Assembly: GCF_000550785.1 (NCBI RefSeq)
Contig: NZ_CP004350.1
Span: 2,708,009 to 2,772,008 of the forward strand
Reading direction: 5' to 3'
Length of the DNA: 64,000 bases
DNA from: Corynebacterium casei LMG S-19264
Lineage (GTDB): Bacteria; Actinomycetota; Actinomycetes; Mycobacteriales; Mycobacteriaceae
Part shown: positions 36,282 to 44,702 of the stretch, piece by piece
How positions within the stretch are numbered: the stretch's first letter is position 1
How the letters are laid out: each line of letters starts with the position of its first letter
Notes under the pieces: model-generated
What the model was told of the DNA's origin: nothing
Databases searched by the model: none
The model's input: the letters and a program-made list of their open reading frames with translations, nothing else
Position numbers and translations under genes: made by a program

Positions 36282-36335
36282 GCTGTTGTCACCGTGTGGC
36301 GCACCGATGGCAACATCGGCCTGCAAGACGCTTAG
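36282..36335 (+). pseudogene. phoX 3'-end remnant / direct repeat copy 2
   Basis: The sequence encodes AVVTVWRTDGNIGLQDA and a stop in one frame, the same as the end of PhoX with Ile to Leu. Seven of 54 bases differ, mostly silent third positions, so it derives from a diverged phoX allele instead of a recent copy of the neighbour. No further phoX sequence was seen upstream of it. Confidence 0.75.
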
Positions 36336-36410
36336 TCGCCAGCAGACTTGATACAGCTCTACCGAGTTAGAAGCATTAGCTGCATTAGCTAAATAGTCCA
36401 CCACGGCACT

Positions 36411-36467
36411 TCCCTGCTAGCCTACCCGCCACTCAGGTGGAACCTATGTCTAGCAGGGATTTCACGT
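36411..36467 (+). terminator. Terminator after the phoX remnant
   Basis: tccctgctag (36411-36420) pairs with ctagcaggga (36450-36459) across a 29-base loop and is followed by tttcacgtttt. Its core ctgctag is shared with the terminator after the intact phoX. Confidence 0.65.
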
Positions 36468-36637
36468 TTTCGAACGTCCCGCGGGGGCACCCATGTTCTT
36501 TGGGATTGGAAATTAGTTCCCCTAATCCTTCGTGAATTCACCTTCAATGATTTACGCTATGTTCACAACAATCTTTGATGCACATCACATATACCTGTGG
36601 TGGACCTTGCCGTCTTACTGTGTTCGGAGCATTCCAC

Positions 36638-38353
36638 ATGAACTCTTTAATCTTAGCGATAATCGGCGTGGCCATGATGGTCTGTGGCTATCTGCTTTAT
36701 TCCAAGTTCCTTGGTAAGAAAATTTTCCAGCTTTCACCAAACTATAAAACCCCAGCCCACACCATGGAAGATGGCGTGGACTTTGTTCCTACTAACAAGT
36801 ACGTCCTGTGGGGACACCACTTCACCTCCGTTGCAGGTGCAGCGCCCATCATCGGCCCAGCCGTTGCGGTTATCTGGGGCTGGTTCCCAGCATTCCTCTG
36901 GGTAACCATCGGTACGGTCTTCGCCGCCGGTATGCATGACATGGGCGTGCTCTGGGCATCCCAACGTCACCGCGGCCAGTCCATTGGACTTTTGTCCGGG
37001 CGCTACATCGGCAAGCGTGGCCGCATGCTCTTCCTCGTGGTCATCTTCCTGCTGCTGCTCATGGTCAACACAGCATTCGGTGTGGTTATCTCCGGTCTGC
37101 TGATTTCCACCCCATCTTCGGTCATCCCAACCTGGGGCGCTATCGCCGTTGCACTGTGCATCGGCCAGGCTATGTACCGCTTCAAGTGGAACCTGCCACT
37201 GGTGTCCGTTGTTGGCGTGGTCGCGCTGTACTCCCTGATGCTCATTGGCGATAGGTACCCAATCTCCCTGCCGGAGACCGTCCTGGGTATCCCAGCCGCT
37301 GGTGTCTGGATCATCATCTTGTTCATCTACGCGTTCTGCGCATCTCTGCTGCCAGTGTGGATGCTGCTTCAGCCACGTGACTACATTAACGGCCTGCAGC
37401 TGTTCATTGGCCTGGGTATTCTCTACGCGTCCTTCCTGTTCACCCGCCCTGACCTCGTTGCACCGGCAATCCGTGAAGACGTTCCTGCCGGTACCCCGGG
37501 CATGTTCCCACTGCTGTTCGTGACCATTGCGTGTGGCGCGATTTCCGGCTTCCACGGCATGGTTGCTTCTGGTACTTCCTCGAAGCAGTTGGATAAGGAA
37601 ACCGATGCTCGCTTCGTCGGCTACTTCGGCGCTGTTGGTGAAGGCCTGCTGGCGCTGGGCACCATCATTGCTACCACTGCTGGTTTCCGCACTTACCAGG
37701 AATGGGAATCCATTTACTCCGAGTTCAACGCCGGCGGTGTGAACGCGTTTGTTGAAGGTGGCGGCAACCTGGTGAATGAGGGCCTTGGCATCTCCACCTC
37801 GTTGTCGGCAACAATCCTGGCAACCATGGCCGTGCTGTTCGCCGCAACAACCATGGACTCCGGTGTGCGTCTTCAGCGAATCGTGGTGCAAGAAATTGGT
37901 GATACCGCAGGTTTCAAGATCAACACCTTCCTAGCAACGTGTATCGCCGTACTGGTCGCCTTCGGTCTGACCTTCTCCCAGGGCACCGACGGTTCAGGCG
38001 GCATGACCATCTGGCCGCTGTTCGGTACCACCAACCAGCTCATGGCAGGCCTGTCACTGTCCATCCTGCTGCTGATTCTCATGCACCTGCGTCGACCAAC
38101 GTGGCCAATTCTCATCCCGTTGATCTTCCTGACAGTGATGTCTCTGTGGGCCGCATTCATCCAGCTGGGCACATTCTTCCAGCAAGGCAATTGGCTGCTG
38201 TTTACCATGGACGTCATCATCGTCCTAGCAGCAATCTGGATCATCGTGGAGGTCTTCCTCGCGGTTGGCCGCATGAAGCAGACCAAGCAGATTGAGTGGT
38301 CAGATGAAGACATCGACGCCCCAACACCAGAATCGGTAGACAGCAAGGCCTAA
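36638..38353 (+). CDS. cstA: Carbon starvation protein A, peptide/pyruvate transporter
   Basis: CstA is a many-spanning membrane transporter linked to peptide and pyruvate uptake when preferred carbon is exhausted. Family features include GHHFTSVAGAAPIIGPAVAVIWGW near the N-terminus, FVTIACGAISGFHGMVASGTSSKQL in the centre and LFGTTNQLMAGLSL towards the end. Start ATG 36638 has ggag at nine bases; an in-frame upstream ATG (36575) would add 21 unrelated residues. The length of 571 residues is a short CstA form. The small CC-star gene follows after 3 bases. Confidence 0.93.
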   Translation: MNSLILAIIGVAMMVCGYLLYSKFLGKKIFQLSPNYKTPAHTMEDGVDFVPTNKYVLWGHHFTSVAGAAPIIGPAVAVIWGWFPAFLWVTIGTVFAAGMHDMGVLWASQRHRGQSIGLLSGRYIGKRGRMLFLVVIFLLLLMVNTAFGVVISGLLISTPSSVIPTWGAIAVALCIGQAMYRFKWNLPLVSVVGVVALYSLMLIGDRYPISLPETVLGIPAAGVWIIILFIYAFCASLLPVWMLLQPRDYINGLQLFIGLGILYASFLFTRPDLVAPAIREDVPAGTPGMFPLLFVTIACGAISGFHGMVASGTSSKQLDKETDARFVGYFGAVGEGLLALGTIIATTAGFRTYQEWESIYSEFNAGGVNAFVEGGGNLVNEGLGISTSLSATILATMAVLFAATTMDSGVRLQRIVVQEIGDTAGFKINTFLATCIAVLVAFGLTFSQGTDGSGGMTIWPLFGTTNQLMAGLSLSILLLILMHLRRPTWPILIPLIFLTVMSLWAAFIQLGTFFQQGNWLLFTMDVIIVLAAIWIIVEVFLAVGRMKQTKQIEWSDEDIDAPTPESVDSKA

Positions 38354-38356
38354 TTT

Positions 38357-38620
38357 ATGTCGCTGAAAGACAAACTCGCACGGTTGAGCGCGGAGCTTCA
38401 AGAGTATTACTCCGCGCCCTACCGAGCGACGTTTGCAAAAGCACAGCAACAAGAAGAAGACCTGTTCATGCTGCTGGTCATGTCAGAAGCTTTGGGGATT
38501 CCGAATCCAGCGAGCTTTTATACCCTGGAGCTCCTGCCCGTTATTTATGAAGATTTCCACGCCTGGCACCGCCGGATGGGAATGGCGAACTCACCGTTGG
38601 AGAACATTCAGTGTTGTTAA
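38357..38620 (+). CDS. Small cory-CC-star-type protein ending in Cys-Cys
   Basis: This 87-residue soluble protein starts MSLKDKLARLSAELQEYYSA, contains EEDLFMLLVMSEALGIPNPASFYTLELLP and ends ENIQCC followed by the stop. From memory this matches a family named cory-CC-star for its terminal Cys-Cys-stop, found next to ArsA-type ATPases in coryneform bacteria. The gene begins 3 bases after cstA and overlaps the ATPase start by 10 bases, so the three are coupled. A terminal CC pair could bind a metal or receive a lipid; the role is not known. Confidence 0.7.
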   Translation: MSLKDKLARLSAELQEYYSAPYRATFAKAQQQEEDLFMLLVMSEALGIPNPASFYTLELLPVIYEDFHAWHRRMGMANSPLENIQCC

Positions 38621-39579
38621 ATGTCCCTACCTCTCCCGTCATGTTCTTTGGTGGCAAAGGCGGGGTAGGTAAAACAACCATCGCCAATGCAACGGCGCTC
38701 AAACTTTCTGAGAGTGCCTCCACCTTGGTGGTCTCCACGGATCCAGCGCACAACGTTGGCCACCTATGGAATACCAAGGTGGGAGATACCCAAACCACGG
38801 TGCGCCCGGGCGTGGATGTGCTGGAGCTCGATCCCGCGCGCGCCACGGATGAGCATCTCAAGCAGGCTGGCAACACGATGCGCCGGATGATGCCGGAGCA
38901 TCTGCACAAGGAAGTGAACAAGCACCTGAACTTGGCCAAGCATTCGCCGGGCACCCATGAGGCAGCGTTGTTGGAGCGCATCGCTATATTGCTGGAAGAG
39001 TACGGCGAGAGCTATGACCACATCATTTTTGATACCGCGCCGTCGGGCCACACGGCACGGTTGATGGCATTGCCGGAGCTCATGTCCGCCTGGACGGATG
39101 GGTTGTTGGAGCGGCGCGCGAAATCGGAGAAGTTCTCCGAGTTGGTTCGCGGGATGTCGCCAACAGGCAAAGACACCACGGTGACAACAGCCATCGATCC
39201 CGTCGATCGCCGCAACCAAGAGTTGCGGTCCATTTTGCTCAAACGCAGGCACCGGTTTGAGCGGCTTCGCGCAGTGCTTAACGATGCCACCGCGTGCACC
39301 TTCAACATTGTCCTCACCGCGGAGCGTCTACCGGTGTTAGAAACCGATGAGTTTCACGCCGAGCTCACCGCCAACGGCGTCCACGTCGGCGCACTAATTG
39401 TGAACCGTCGCTCCCCTGCGGACCAGGGTGATTTCCTCGCCTCCCGCCGCAGCTATGAAGACGAAGCACTGACAGATCTTCACCGCCGCCTACCAAATCT
39501 TCCAGTCGTGGAGATTCCCCTGCGCGCCCACGATGTCGGCTCGCCGCAGGCGCTAGAAGATATCGCTACTTACCTCTAA
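38611..39579 (+). CDS. ArsA/GET3-family ATPase
   Basis: This P-loop ATPase of the ArsA/Get3 family has the deviant Walker A FFGGKGGVGKTTIANA near the N-terminus, the switch I/II segments STDPAHNVG and DTAPSGHTARLMALP, and a C-terminal VEIPLRAHDVGSPQAL. The 322-residue length fits a single ATPase half. No arsenic genes are nearby and no conserved metalloid-binding cysteines were seen, so arsenite efflux is unlikely. Coupling to the CC-star protein suggests that protein is its client or partner. Start is GTG 38611, inside the previous gene. It converges on panC with 13 bases between stops. Confidence 0.85.
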   Translation: MLLNVPTSPVMFFGGKGGVGKTTIANATALKLSESASTLVVSTDPAHNVGHLWNTKVGDTQTTVRPGVDVLELDPARATDEHLKQAGNTMRRMMPEHLHKEVNKHLNLAKHSPGTHEAALLERIAILLEEYGESYDHIIFDTAPSGHTARLMALPELMSAWTDGLLERRAKSEKFSELVRGMSPTGKDTTVTTAIDPVDRRNQELRSILLKRRHRFERLRAVLNDATACTFNIVLTAERLPVLETDEFHAELTANGVHVGALIVNRRSPADQGDFLASRRSYEDEALTDLHRRLPNLPVVEIPLRAHDVGSPQALEDIATYL

Positions 39580-39592
39580 GTAGCGGCTGCTA

Positions 39593-40453
39593 TTAGTTGG
39601 AACCTGCTGCGTTTTCAGCTTGTGTCGCTTCTTCAGCGTGGGCTTCGATGTTGCGGAAGCCGATGCCGAGTGGCAGGCCGACGTTGTCGGTCAGTCGGAC
39701 GCCGCCGATGTTCGCTGCGACGAGCAGGCGGGCATCGCCAATTTCAGGAGCTGGGCCAAGGTCGCGGCCGCGCAGTTCCACGTATTCAGGCTCGATTCCG
39801 GCTGCGTCCAGAACAGTCTTAACTATTTCAAGTACCTGCTCGGCGCCTGCTTCAGCGGCGTGCGCGCCAGCGGTCAGCGCTGCTGATAAGGTGCTGGCTT
39901 TTTCACGCGCAGATTCCTCGACATCCATATTGCGCAGTGACAGTGCTAGGCCATCAGGCATACGCACGGTCGGAACACCCTGCAGGCGGACTTGGATGTG
40001 GAAATCATGAATAGCCTGATTCAGCGCGATGAGCAGCTCATAGTCTTTTTCACCCACCACGACATCGCTTGGGCTCAGCGCGCCGATAAGCGCGAGGTTG
40101 CGGGTGAGGGCGGCGGAGAGGGCATCGGCAGGCTCTAGCGCATCCTGCTTCACCGCGAGCTGCAAGCGGTGGCCGTTTGGCCACAACTGCTCATCGGTGT
40201 ACTGCCAAATGACATCCACAGATTCTTTGCGCAGCGCTTCCAAGTCCTGCTCATCAGTAGAGGACAACGCCACGACGACCACGCCGCCGCGGATTGCTTT
40301 CGCTGCGCGCACCAGCGCAATGTGGCCGGCGTGAACGCCGCGGCCCAGAGGAACCAGCACGACCGGCGCACCGGTTTTCTTAAAAGCCGAACCGACCTTG
40401 GAAATCATATTCAGGTCTGCAACCACCGTTGCTTGCCCGCGGCCAATGCTCAT
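39593..40453 (-). CDS. panC: Pantoate-beta-alanine ligase-like protein
   Basis: Pantothenate synthetase joins pantoate and beta-alanine using ATP. The HxGH nucleotidyl-transfer motif is present as GVHAGHIALVRAAK, with VVGEKDYELLIALN and MPDGLALSLRN in the expected order. However, the usual P-T-M-G loop is P-L-G-R here and the RN-x-YL stretch is altered (RNMDVEE), so this is a divergent member and the activity is not certain. Start ATG 40453 overlaps the preceding stop by four bases (ATGA). It ends the operon that begins upstream with ftsH, the same place as panC in mycobacteria; a canonical panBC may exist elsewhere. Confidence 0.75.
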   Translation of the reverse strand: MSIGRGQATVVADLNMISKVGSAFKKTGAPVVLVPLGRGVHAGHIALVRAAKAIRGGVVVVALSSTDEQDLEALRKESVDVIWQYTDEQLWPNGHRLQLAVKQDALEPADALSAALTRNLALIGALSPSDVVVGEKDYELLIALNQAIHDFHIQVRLQGVPTVRMPDGLALSLRNMDVEESAREKASTLSAALTAGAHAAEAGAEQVLEIVKTVLDAAGIEPEYVELRGRDLGPAPEIGDARLLVAANIGGVRLTDNVGLPLGIGFRNIEAHAEEATQAENAAGSN

Positions 40454-41136
40454 CGAAGCTCCTCCTGCAATCCCCACATCTCTAACTCCATGTTGTTTTC
40501 AATCTCGCCCACCCGGCGTGCTGCCTCCACGAAGGCTTTTCTAAAGCCCGGGTCTGTAATGGATTGAAATGCCGAATAGATGTCACTGGTGACAAAGCGT
40601 GGCGCCAAAAACTCGCCCTGTTCCTCCCCGGGTGGAACGGCTTCTTCATCCAGAACCACTTTCAGGTCCCTGTGTGCTGCGCGCGCAAGCTGGCGCACCA
40701 TCTGCGCATACGCAATCTTGGGCGCAATCTCCACGCGCTCAGCATCCGTCTTCGGCAAGGTCACCTGACCGGATTCAAAGAGCAAGACCTCAGCGATTCC
40801 CTGCGCAAGCTCATCACTGGTGGTGACAATCCAACGGTCCGCACCGACATGCGCAATAGCCATAGCCAACGCACCTTGCACCTCTAGCGGATCCAAGACC
40901 TGCACGCCCAAGCCAATGCTGCAGTGGACAACAATCTGCCCCCTGCGCACGTGTGGCTCAAGCGCGGTAACCATGCCCTCTACCTGGGCTTCCGGCGTAG
41001 AAATGACAATGGCTTCGCAGCGCACCGAATCTGCTGCTGACTCAAGATCAACAATGTCGTGGCCTTGGGCTTCAAGTAGTGCTTTGAAACGGCTTTCACG
41101 ACCCAACCAACCAACGATCATGCGTGGTCCTGGCAT
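40450..41136 (-). CDS. Rossmann-like/DUF2520-type protein
   Basis: This 228-residue protein has an N-terminal nucleotide-binding-like segment (MIVGWLGRESRFKALLEAQG, VISTPEAQVEGMV, VHCSIGLGVQVL) and a helical C-terminal half. It is the positional equivalent of M. tuberculosis Rv3603c, annotated as a Rossmann-like and DUF2520 protein related to ketopantoate reductase-type dehydrogenases. The glycine motif at the N-terminus is incomplete (GWLGRE), so NADP binding is uncertain. A link to pantothenate synthesis through the overlapping panC is plausible but unproven. Confidence 0.7.
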   Translation of the reverse strand: MPGPRMIVGWLGRESRFKALLEAQGHDIVDLESAADSVRCEAIVISTPEAQVEGMVTALEPHVRRGQIVVHCSIGLGVQVLDPLEVQGALAMAIAHVGADRWIVTTSDELAQGIAEVLLFESGQVTLPKTDAERVEIAPKIAYAQMVRQLARAAHRDLKVVLDEEAVPPGEEQGEFLAPRFVTSDIYSAFQSITDPGFRKAFVEAARRVGEIENNMELEMWGLQEELR

Positions 41137-41141
41137 TGGTT

Positions 41142-42455
41142 TTAGGAATCCTTCTCGCGCTTTTTCGCCGCTGCTAGAAGCTCAGCAACAGACACGGAAC
41201 CCTGACGGTGCGCATCACTGCGGCGACGTCCACCGCGTGGCTCGTCTTCTTCCTCAGCCGGCGTCGCGTTCTTGGCCGCAGGCTTCGCTGCTTCATCGCC
41301 GCCCGCATCCCAGCGCACTGCCTGGAAGGAACCGGTGTTGAATTCCTTTGGCTTCTCACCCTGGGAGTCTTCAGCTTTGGCCGCTGCCTTGTTTTCAGCC
41401 TTGTCTTCGACCCTGGCCTCAGCCTTCTTTTCTGGCTTCGCTTCCGGCTTTGGCTCTGCCTTCGCAGCAGCCTCAGATGCCTTGGACTTGGACTTCTTCT
41501 TGGCGTCCTTCTTAGTCTCAGCCTTTGGTGCATTCTTTTCTGCAGCGGGCTCAGCTACAGGTTCTGCAACAGATTCAGCTGGTGCCTTGGCAGCAGCCGC
41601 CGGCTTTGGCTCTTCATCCTTGGCGTTGCTGTTCATCTCATTGATGAACTCAGCCAGTGGATTGTCATTGCGTGGATAGGTTGGGGTGTTGCCAATGCGG
41701 CCAGCAATAGCATCTGCGGACGGCTTGCCCGCTGGCGCCTGCGTGTAATTCACCGGGGTGAACTCTGGCTCGGCGTCATCACCGAAATCAGTGCCATAGC
41801 TCGAGGCATAGCTGCTGCTGTTGTAATTGCTGCCAGTACCTGTGCCAGCAGCGGCGCCAGCGCCGTTGCCGTTGGCTTCGGCGGCATGTGCACGGGCTTC
41901 AATTTCCATGATGCGGCGCGCTTCCGCCTGAAGCGCGGCTGGCTCATAGGTGAACTCACGTCCGGAGAGTTCTTCTAGCTGCTCACGGATAGAGGCCAGT
42001 TCCGCCTTGATTTCCGCCAGCACATCCATGTCAACGGAAGAAGAGTTTTCTAAATGCTCAATTGCCTGGCGGGTTTCTTGCTGCGCACGCAGCCTTTCCA
42101 GTTCAGCGTGGTAGAGGTCTTCACGGACGTAGAGTTCATCCTCGCGGTCACGGACCTGGTTGCGGTAGCGCGAGACCAGGAAGATTCCGCCGACTGCCGC
42201 CCACAGCGCGGCCAGCAAAGCAATCTTCAAAGCGGCAGTAGAGCTGGCAATCAGCATCACGATAGACGCAATGATTGCTAGCACTACCAACACAATCAAA
42301 ATGATGGAGCCGGTATCAAGGCCTTGTTTATTACTTTGAGCATGACCGTTTGATTGATCATCACTGTAATCATCGCCCGTGTGTGAATCGGCGGACTGAT
42401 CAGCGCTGTCAGAGCGTTCAGAGTCGTGGTACTTCTCTTCGTCGTAGGCGGTCAT
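41142..42455 (-). CDS. DUF6779-like membrane protein with charged repetitive tail
   Basis: The 437-residue protein has an acidic head (SERSDSADQSADSHTGDD), two adjacent membrane spans (SIILIVLVVLAIIASIVMLI and LKIALLAALWAAVGGIFLV), a coiled-coil-like segment (LYVREDLYHAELERLRAQ to IKAELASIREQLEELSG) and a long Ala/Lys/Glu-rich low-complexity tail (EPKPEAKPEKKAEARVEDKA). By position it matches M. tuberculosis Rv3604c. The topology suggests a membrane-tethered cytoplasmic scaffold. Function is unknown. It lies 5 bases from each neighbouring gene within the fol/pan operon. Confidence 0.72.
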   Translation of the reverse strand: MTAYDEEKYHDSERSDSADQSADSHTGDDYSDDQSNGHAQSNKQGLDTGSIILIVLVVLAIIASIVMLIASSTAALKIALLAALWAAVGGIFLVSRYRNQVRDREDELYVREDLYHAELERLRAQQETRQAIEHLENSSSVDMDVLAEIKAELASIREQLEELSGREFTYEPAALQAEARRIMEIEARAHAAEANGNGAGAAAGTGTGSNYNSSSYASSYGTDFGDDAEPEFTPVNYTQAPAGKPSADAIAGRIGNTPTYPRNDNPLAEFINEMNSNAKDEEPKPAAAAKAPAESVAEPVAEPAAEKNAPKAETKKDAKKKSKSKASEAAAKAEPKPEAKPEKKAEARVEDKAENKAAAKAEDSQGEKPKEFNTGSFQAVRWDAGGDEAAKPAAKNATPAEEEDEPRGGRRRSDAHRQGSVSVAELLAAAKKREKDS

Positions 42456-42460
42456 GATTT

Positions 42461-42937
42461 CTACTCTATCGCTTGTGCTCCGTCAGTTGGAGGTGGCACC
42501 TCACAGTGTCGCTCCAGGATTACTCCCGAAACTGCCATTGCTAGCCCACCTAAAACTGAGGTAACTACTCCAGTAAGGTCTTCTTGCGCTGCGGCGATCT
42601 GCCCTGACATCGGCACCACGTACAACGCGATGCCTAAATATGCAGCGCCGACAATCGTCCCGGTCCAGGCGGATGCTTTGCCCACCAGCATGAACTGCGC
42701 GATGGTCATGGGGTTAAGTTGGCTGCGGTCTAATCCAATGCCGTGAGAGTCATCGCCCTTGGCTTTATGGACTTTCCAGGACAGGCCCGCGCATAAAATT
42801 GCCATGCCCCACAGGGTGATGGACACCGTGGTGGGAATGGACATCATGGAGCCATAAAAGCCGCGGGTGAGGATGAAAACAGCCAGGGTGATAAAGACAG
42901 CAATGCCCGCTAGTGCGGCAATGGATGTCTTTTTCAC
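42461..42937 (-). CDS. DUF3180 family membrane protein
   Basis: This 158-residue protein has four hydrophobic segments (SIAALAGIAVFITLAVFIL, TTVSITLWGMAILCAGLSW, WTGTIVGAAYLGIALYVV, VVTSVLGGLAMAVSGVIL), and a Lys/Asp-rich loop with GIGLDRSQLNPMTIAQFMLVGKASA, typical of the DUF3180 family found next to folK in Mycobacteriales (Rv3605c position). Start GTG 42937 overlaps the folK stop (GTGA). Function unknown. Confidence 0.8.
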   Translation of the reverse strand: MKKTSIAALAGIAVFITLAVFILTRGFYGSMMSIPTTVSITLWGMAILCAGLSWKVHKAKGDDSHGIGLDRSQLNPMTIAQFMLVGKASAWTGTIVGAAYLGIALYVVPMSGQIAAAQEDLTGVVTSVLGGLAMAVSGVILERHCEVPPPTDGAQAIE

Positions 42938-43419
42938 AGCTTGTCGATGCTCCCCAACACCTTGATTCCTTCGATGTCTTCTTGAGGGACGTTGCCTATG
43001 AGCTCCGCTACTGGCTTTCCGCCCAACGTGGCATTAACATCAGCGGCCATCCATGGGATGAGCACGAAGGCGCGCTCAGCGGCATGCGGATGAGGAACGG
43101 TAAGTTCTTCCGTTTCGGAGCTAAAGCCTTCGATCTCAATGATGTCTACATCCAGAGTGCGAGGACCCCAGCGCTGCTCGCGGACACGCTCCGCTGCCGC
43201 TTCAAGTGCCTGTCCACGGTGCAGCAGCTCGAGCGGGGTTTGGTCCACGTCGACGATGATGACGGCGTTAAGGAATTCCGCTTGGTCTTCCACACCCCAT
43301 GGCGGGGTGGAGTACACGCGCGACTCAGAAACTATTTCATCCTTGAATTCTTCGAAGACGGTTCGCAATAGTTCGACGCGGTCGTCCATGTTGGACCCGA
43401 TTGATAGCACTGCACGCAT
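42934..43419 (-). CDS. folK: 2-amino-4-hydroxy-6-hydroxymethyldihydropteridine pyrophosphokinase
   Basis: FolK transfers pyrophosphate from ATP to hydroxymethyl-dihydropterin in folate synthesis. Motifs: LSIGSNMDDRVELL at the N-terminus, VYSTPPWGVEDQAEFLNAV with the pterin-contacting residues, and RWGPRTLDVDIIEIEG with the Mg-binding aspartates, then VPHPHAAERAFVLIPW. The length of 161 residues is typical. It starts 3 bases after folB. Confidence 0.95.
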   Translation of the reverse strand: MRAVLSIGSNMDDRVELLRTVFEEFKDEIVSESRVYSTPPWGVEDQAEFLNAVIIVDVDQTPLELLHRGQALEAAAERVREQRWGPRTLDVDIIEIEGFSSETEELTVPHPHAAERAFVLIPWMAADVNATLGGKPVAELIGNVPQEDIEGIKVLGSIDKL

Positions 43420-43422
43420 GAT

Positions 43423-43800
43423 TTACATCCGTTCTGATTTGCGGGAACGACGGGCAACAACGGCCACGTCATGGAAAGTTCGCTCAATTGGTGCATCCGG
43501 TTTGTGCACGGTGACTTCCACAGCGTACAAAATTGGATCACTAGCCATGATCTTATCGGCGATTTCAGAAGCAACGGTCTCAATGAGATTCCGCGCTGGG
43601 CCTTCAACGATGTCGGCGGCGATGTCAGCGAGGTCCGCGTAGCTCACAGTCTTGTCCAGATCATCGGTCGCCGCTGCTTCTTTGAAGCTCAACCAGCAGG
43701 TCAAGTCCACGATGAATTTTTGCCCATCGCGCTTTTCATGGTCGAAGACGCCATGGTAGCCAAAGCATTCTAAGCCTTTGAGTTCAATACGGTCAGCCAT
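43423..43800 (-). CDS. folB: Dihydroneopterin aldolase
   Basis: FolB cleaves dihydroneopterin to hydroxymethyl-dihydropterin and glycolaldehyde. The family start [28 protein letters not shown] and the catalytic-lysine region [10 protein letters not shown] are visible in 125 residues. Its ATG immediately follows the folP stop with no spacing, so translation is coupled. It is the third folate gene in the operon folE-folP-folB-folK. Confidence 0.94.
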   Translation of the reverse strand: MADRIELKGLECFGYHGVFDHEKRDGQKFIVDLTCWLSFKEAAATDDLDKTVSYADLADIAADIVEGPARNLIETVASEIADKIMASDPILYAVEVTVHKPDAPIERTFHDVAVVARRSRKSERM

Positions 43801-44676
43801 TTAGCGCTCACTTCCTGAAATATACTGTGGGCCTGCTGCCCAAGCGGCGGCGACATCCACGGCATCGCGGGAAACCGGCACGTCATGCACGCGCACTGCC
43901 CATGCACCCAATTGTGCCGATAGCGCGGTTACTGCCGCCGTTGCAGGATCTGACAAGTGCGGCCCATGTTCCATGCCGCGGTCTTCGCGGATAGCGGCGA
44001 GGAAACGCTTGCGGGATGCGCCAACCAAGATGGGATAGTGCCCAGCGATAAACTCCGGTAGTGCTTTGAGAAGCACCCAGTTATCCTGCGGGGTCTTGGC
44101 AAAGCCCAAGCCTGGGTCCAGGGTGATGAGCTCTGGTGTGACACCGGCTTTGATGGCGTTGTCAGTAAGCCGCGCGAGGGTGGCATGTACGTCTTTGACC
44201 ACGTCACCGTTGTGGTCCGCGGAACCCGCTGCGTCCCCAAAGCGCACGGTGCGCCAATGCATCAAGCACACTGGCACCTTGGAATCTGCCATGACTGAGT
44301 ACATGTTGTCATCGGCAAGGCCACCGGAGACATCGTTAAGCAATAATGCCCCTGCCTCGACTGCTGCCTCGGCGACACTTGCACGCATTGTGTCAACGGA
44401 GACCACAATGCCTTCCTCCGCCAAAGCCTGAACAACTGGTGCTACCCGCTGCTTTTCCATCTCCGGCTCAACGCGTGTTGCGCCCGGACGGGTGGATTCG
44501 CCGCCGACATCAATCATGTCCGCACCCTGCGCGACCAGCTCACGGCCATGCGCAATCGCGCGGTCGATGTCGATCCACTTTCCGCCATCGGAAAAGGAAT
44601 CCTCTGTGACGTTCACAATTCCCATGACCAGCGTGCGCTTGGCTGCGGCATCAGGGCAAATATCGGCGACCTGCAT
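43801..44676 (-). CDS. folP: Dihydropteroate synthase
   Basis: FolP couples hydroxymethyl-dihydropterin pyrophosphate to p-aminobenzoate and is the sulfonamide target. Signatures are VMGIVNVTEDSFSDGGKW, DMIDVGGESTRPGATRV, LLNDVSGG, the pterin site DPGLGFAKTPQDNWVLL and VGASRKRFL. The 291-residue length is normal. A ribosome site (ggagag) is placed 8 bases before ATG 44676, 26 bases after the folE stop. Confidence 0.96.
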   Translation of the reverse strand: MQVADICPDAAAKRTLVMGIVNVTEDSFSDGGKWIDIDRAIAHGRELVAQGADMIDVGGESTRPGATRVEPEMEKQRVAPVVQALAEEGIVVSVDTMRASVAEAAVEAGALLLNDVSGGLADDNMYSVMADSKVPVCLMHWRTVRFGDAAGSADHNGDVVKDVHATLARLTDNAIKAGVTPELITLDPGLGFAKTPQDNWVLLKALPEFIAGHYPILVGASRKRFLAAIREDRGMEHGPHLSDPATAAVTALSAQLGAWAVRVHDVPVSRDAVDVAAAWAAGPQYISGSER

Positions 44677-44702
44677 GTGTGTGGCTCTCCTCGAAAGTCT
44701 GA

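Larger units (their letters stand above)
35949..36637. other. Gene-free region with phoX remnant, cstA leader
   Basis: No intact gene was found. The stretch 35949-36281 shows no recognisable coding sequence. A phoX 3'-end copy lies at 36282-36335 and its own terminator at 36411-36465. The rest (36466-36637) is the cstA promoter and leader, with a plausible ribosome site ggag at 36625-36628. Confidence 0.6.

Noticed and set aside
36734..37891. Long minus-strand frame of 385 codons
   Set aside because: Antisense shadow of cstA with the same His/Gln/Asn-rich pattern.
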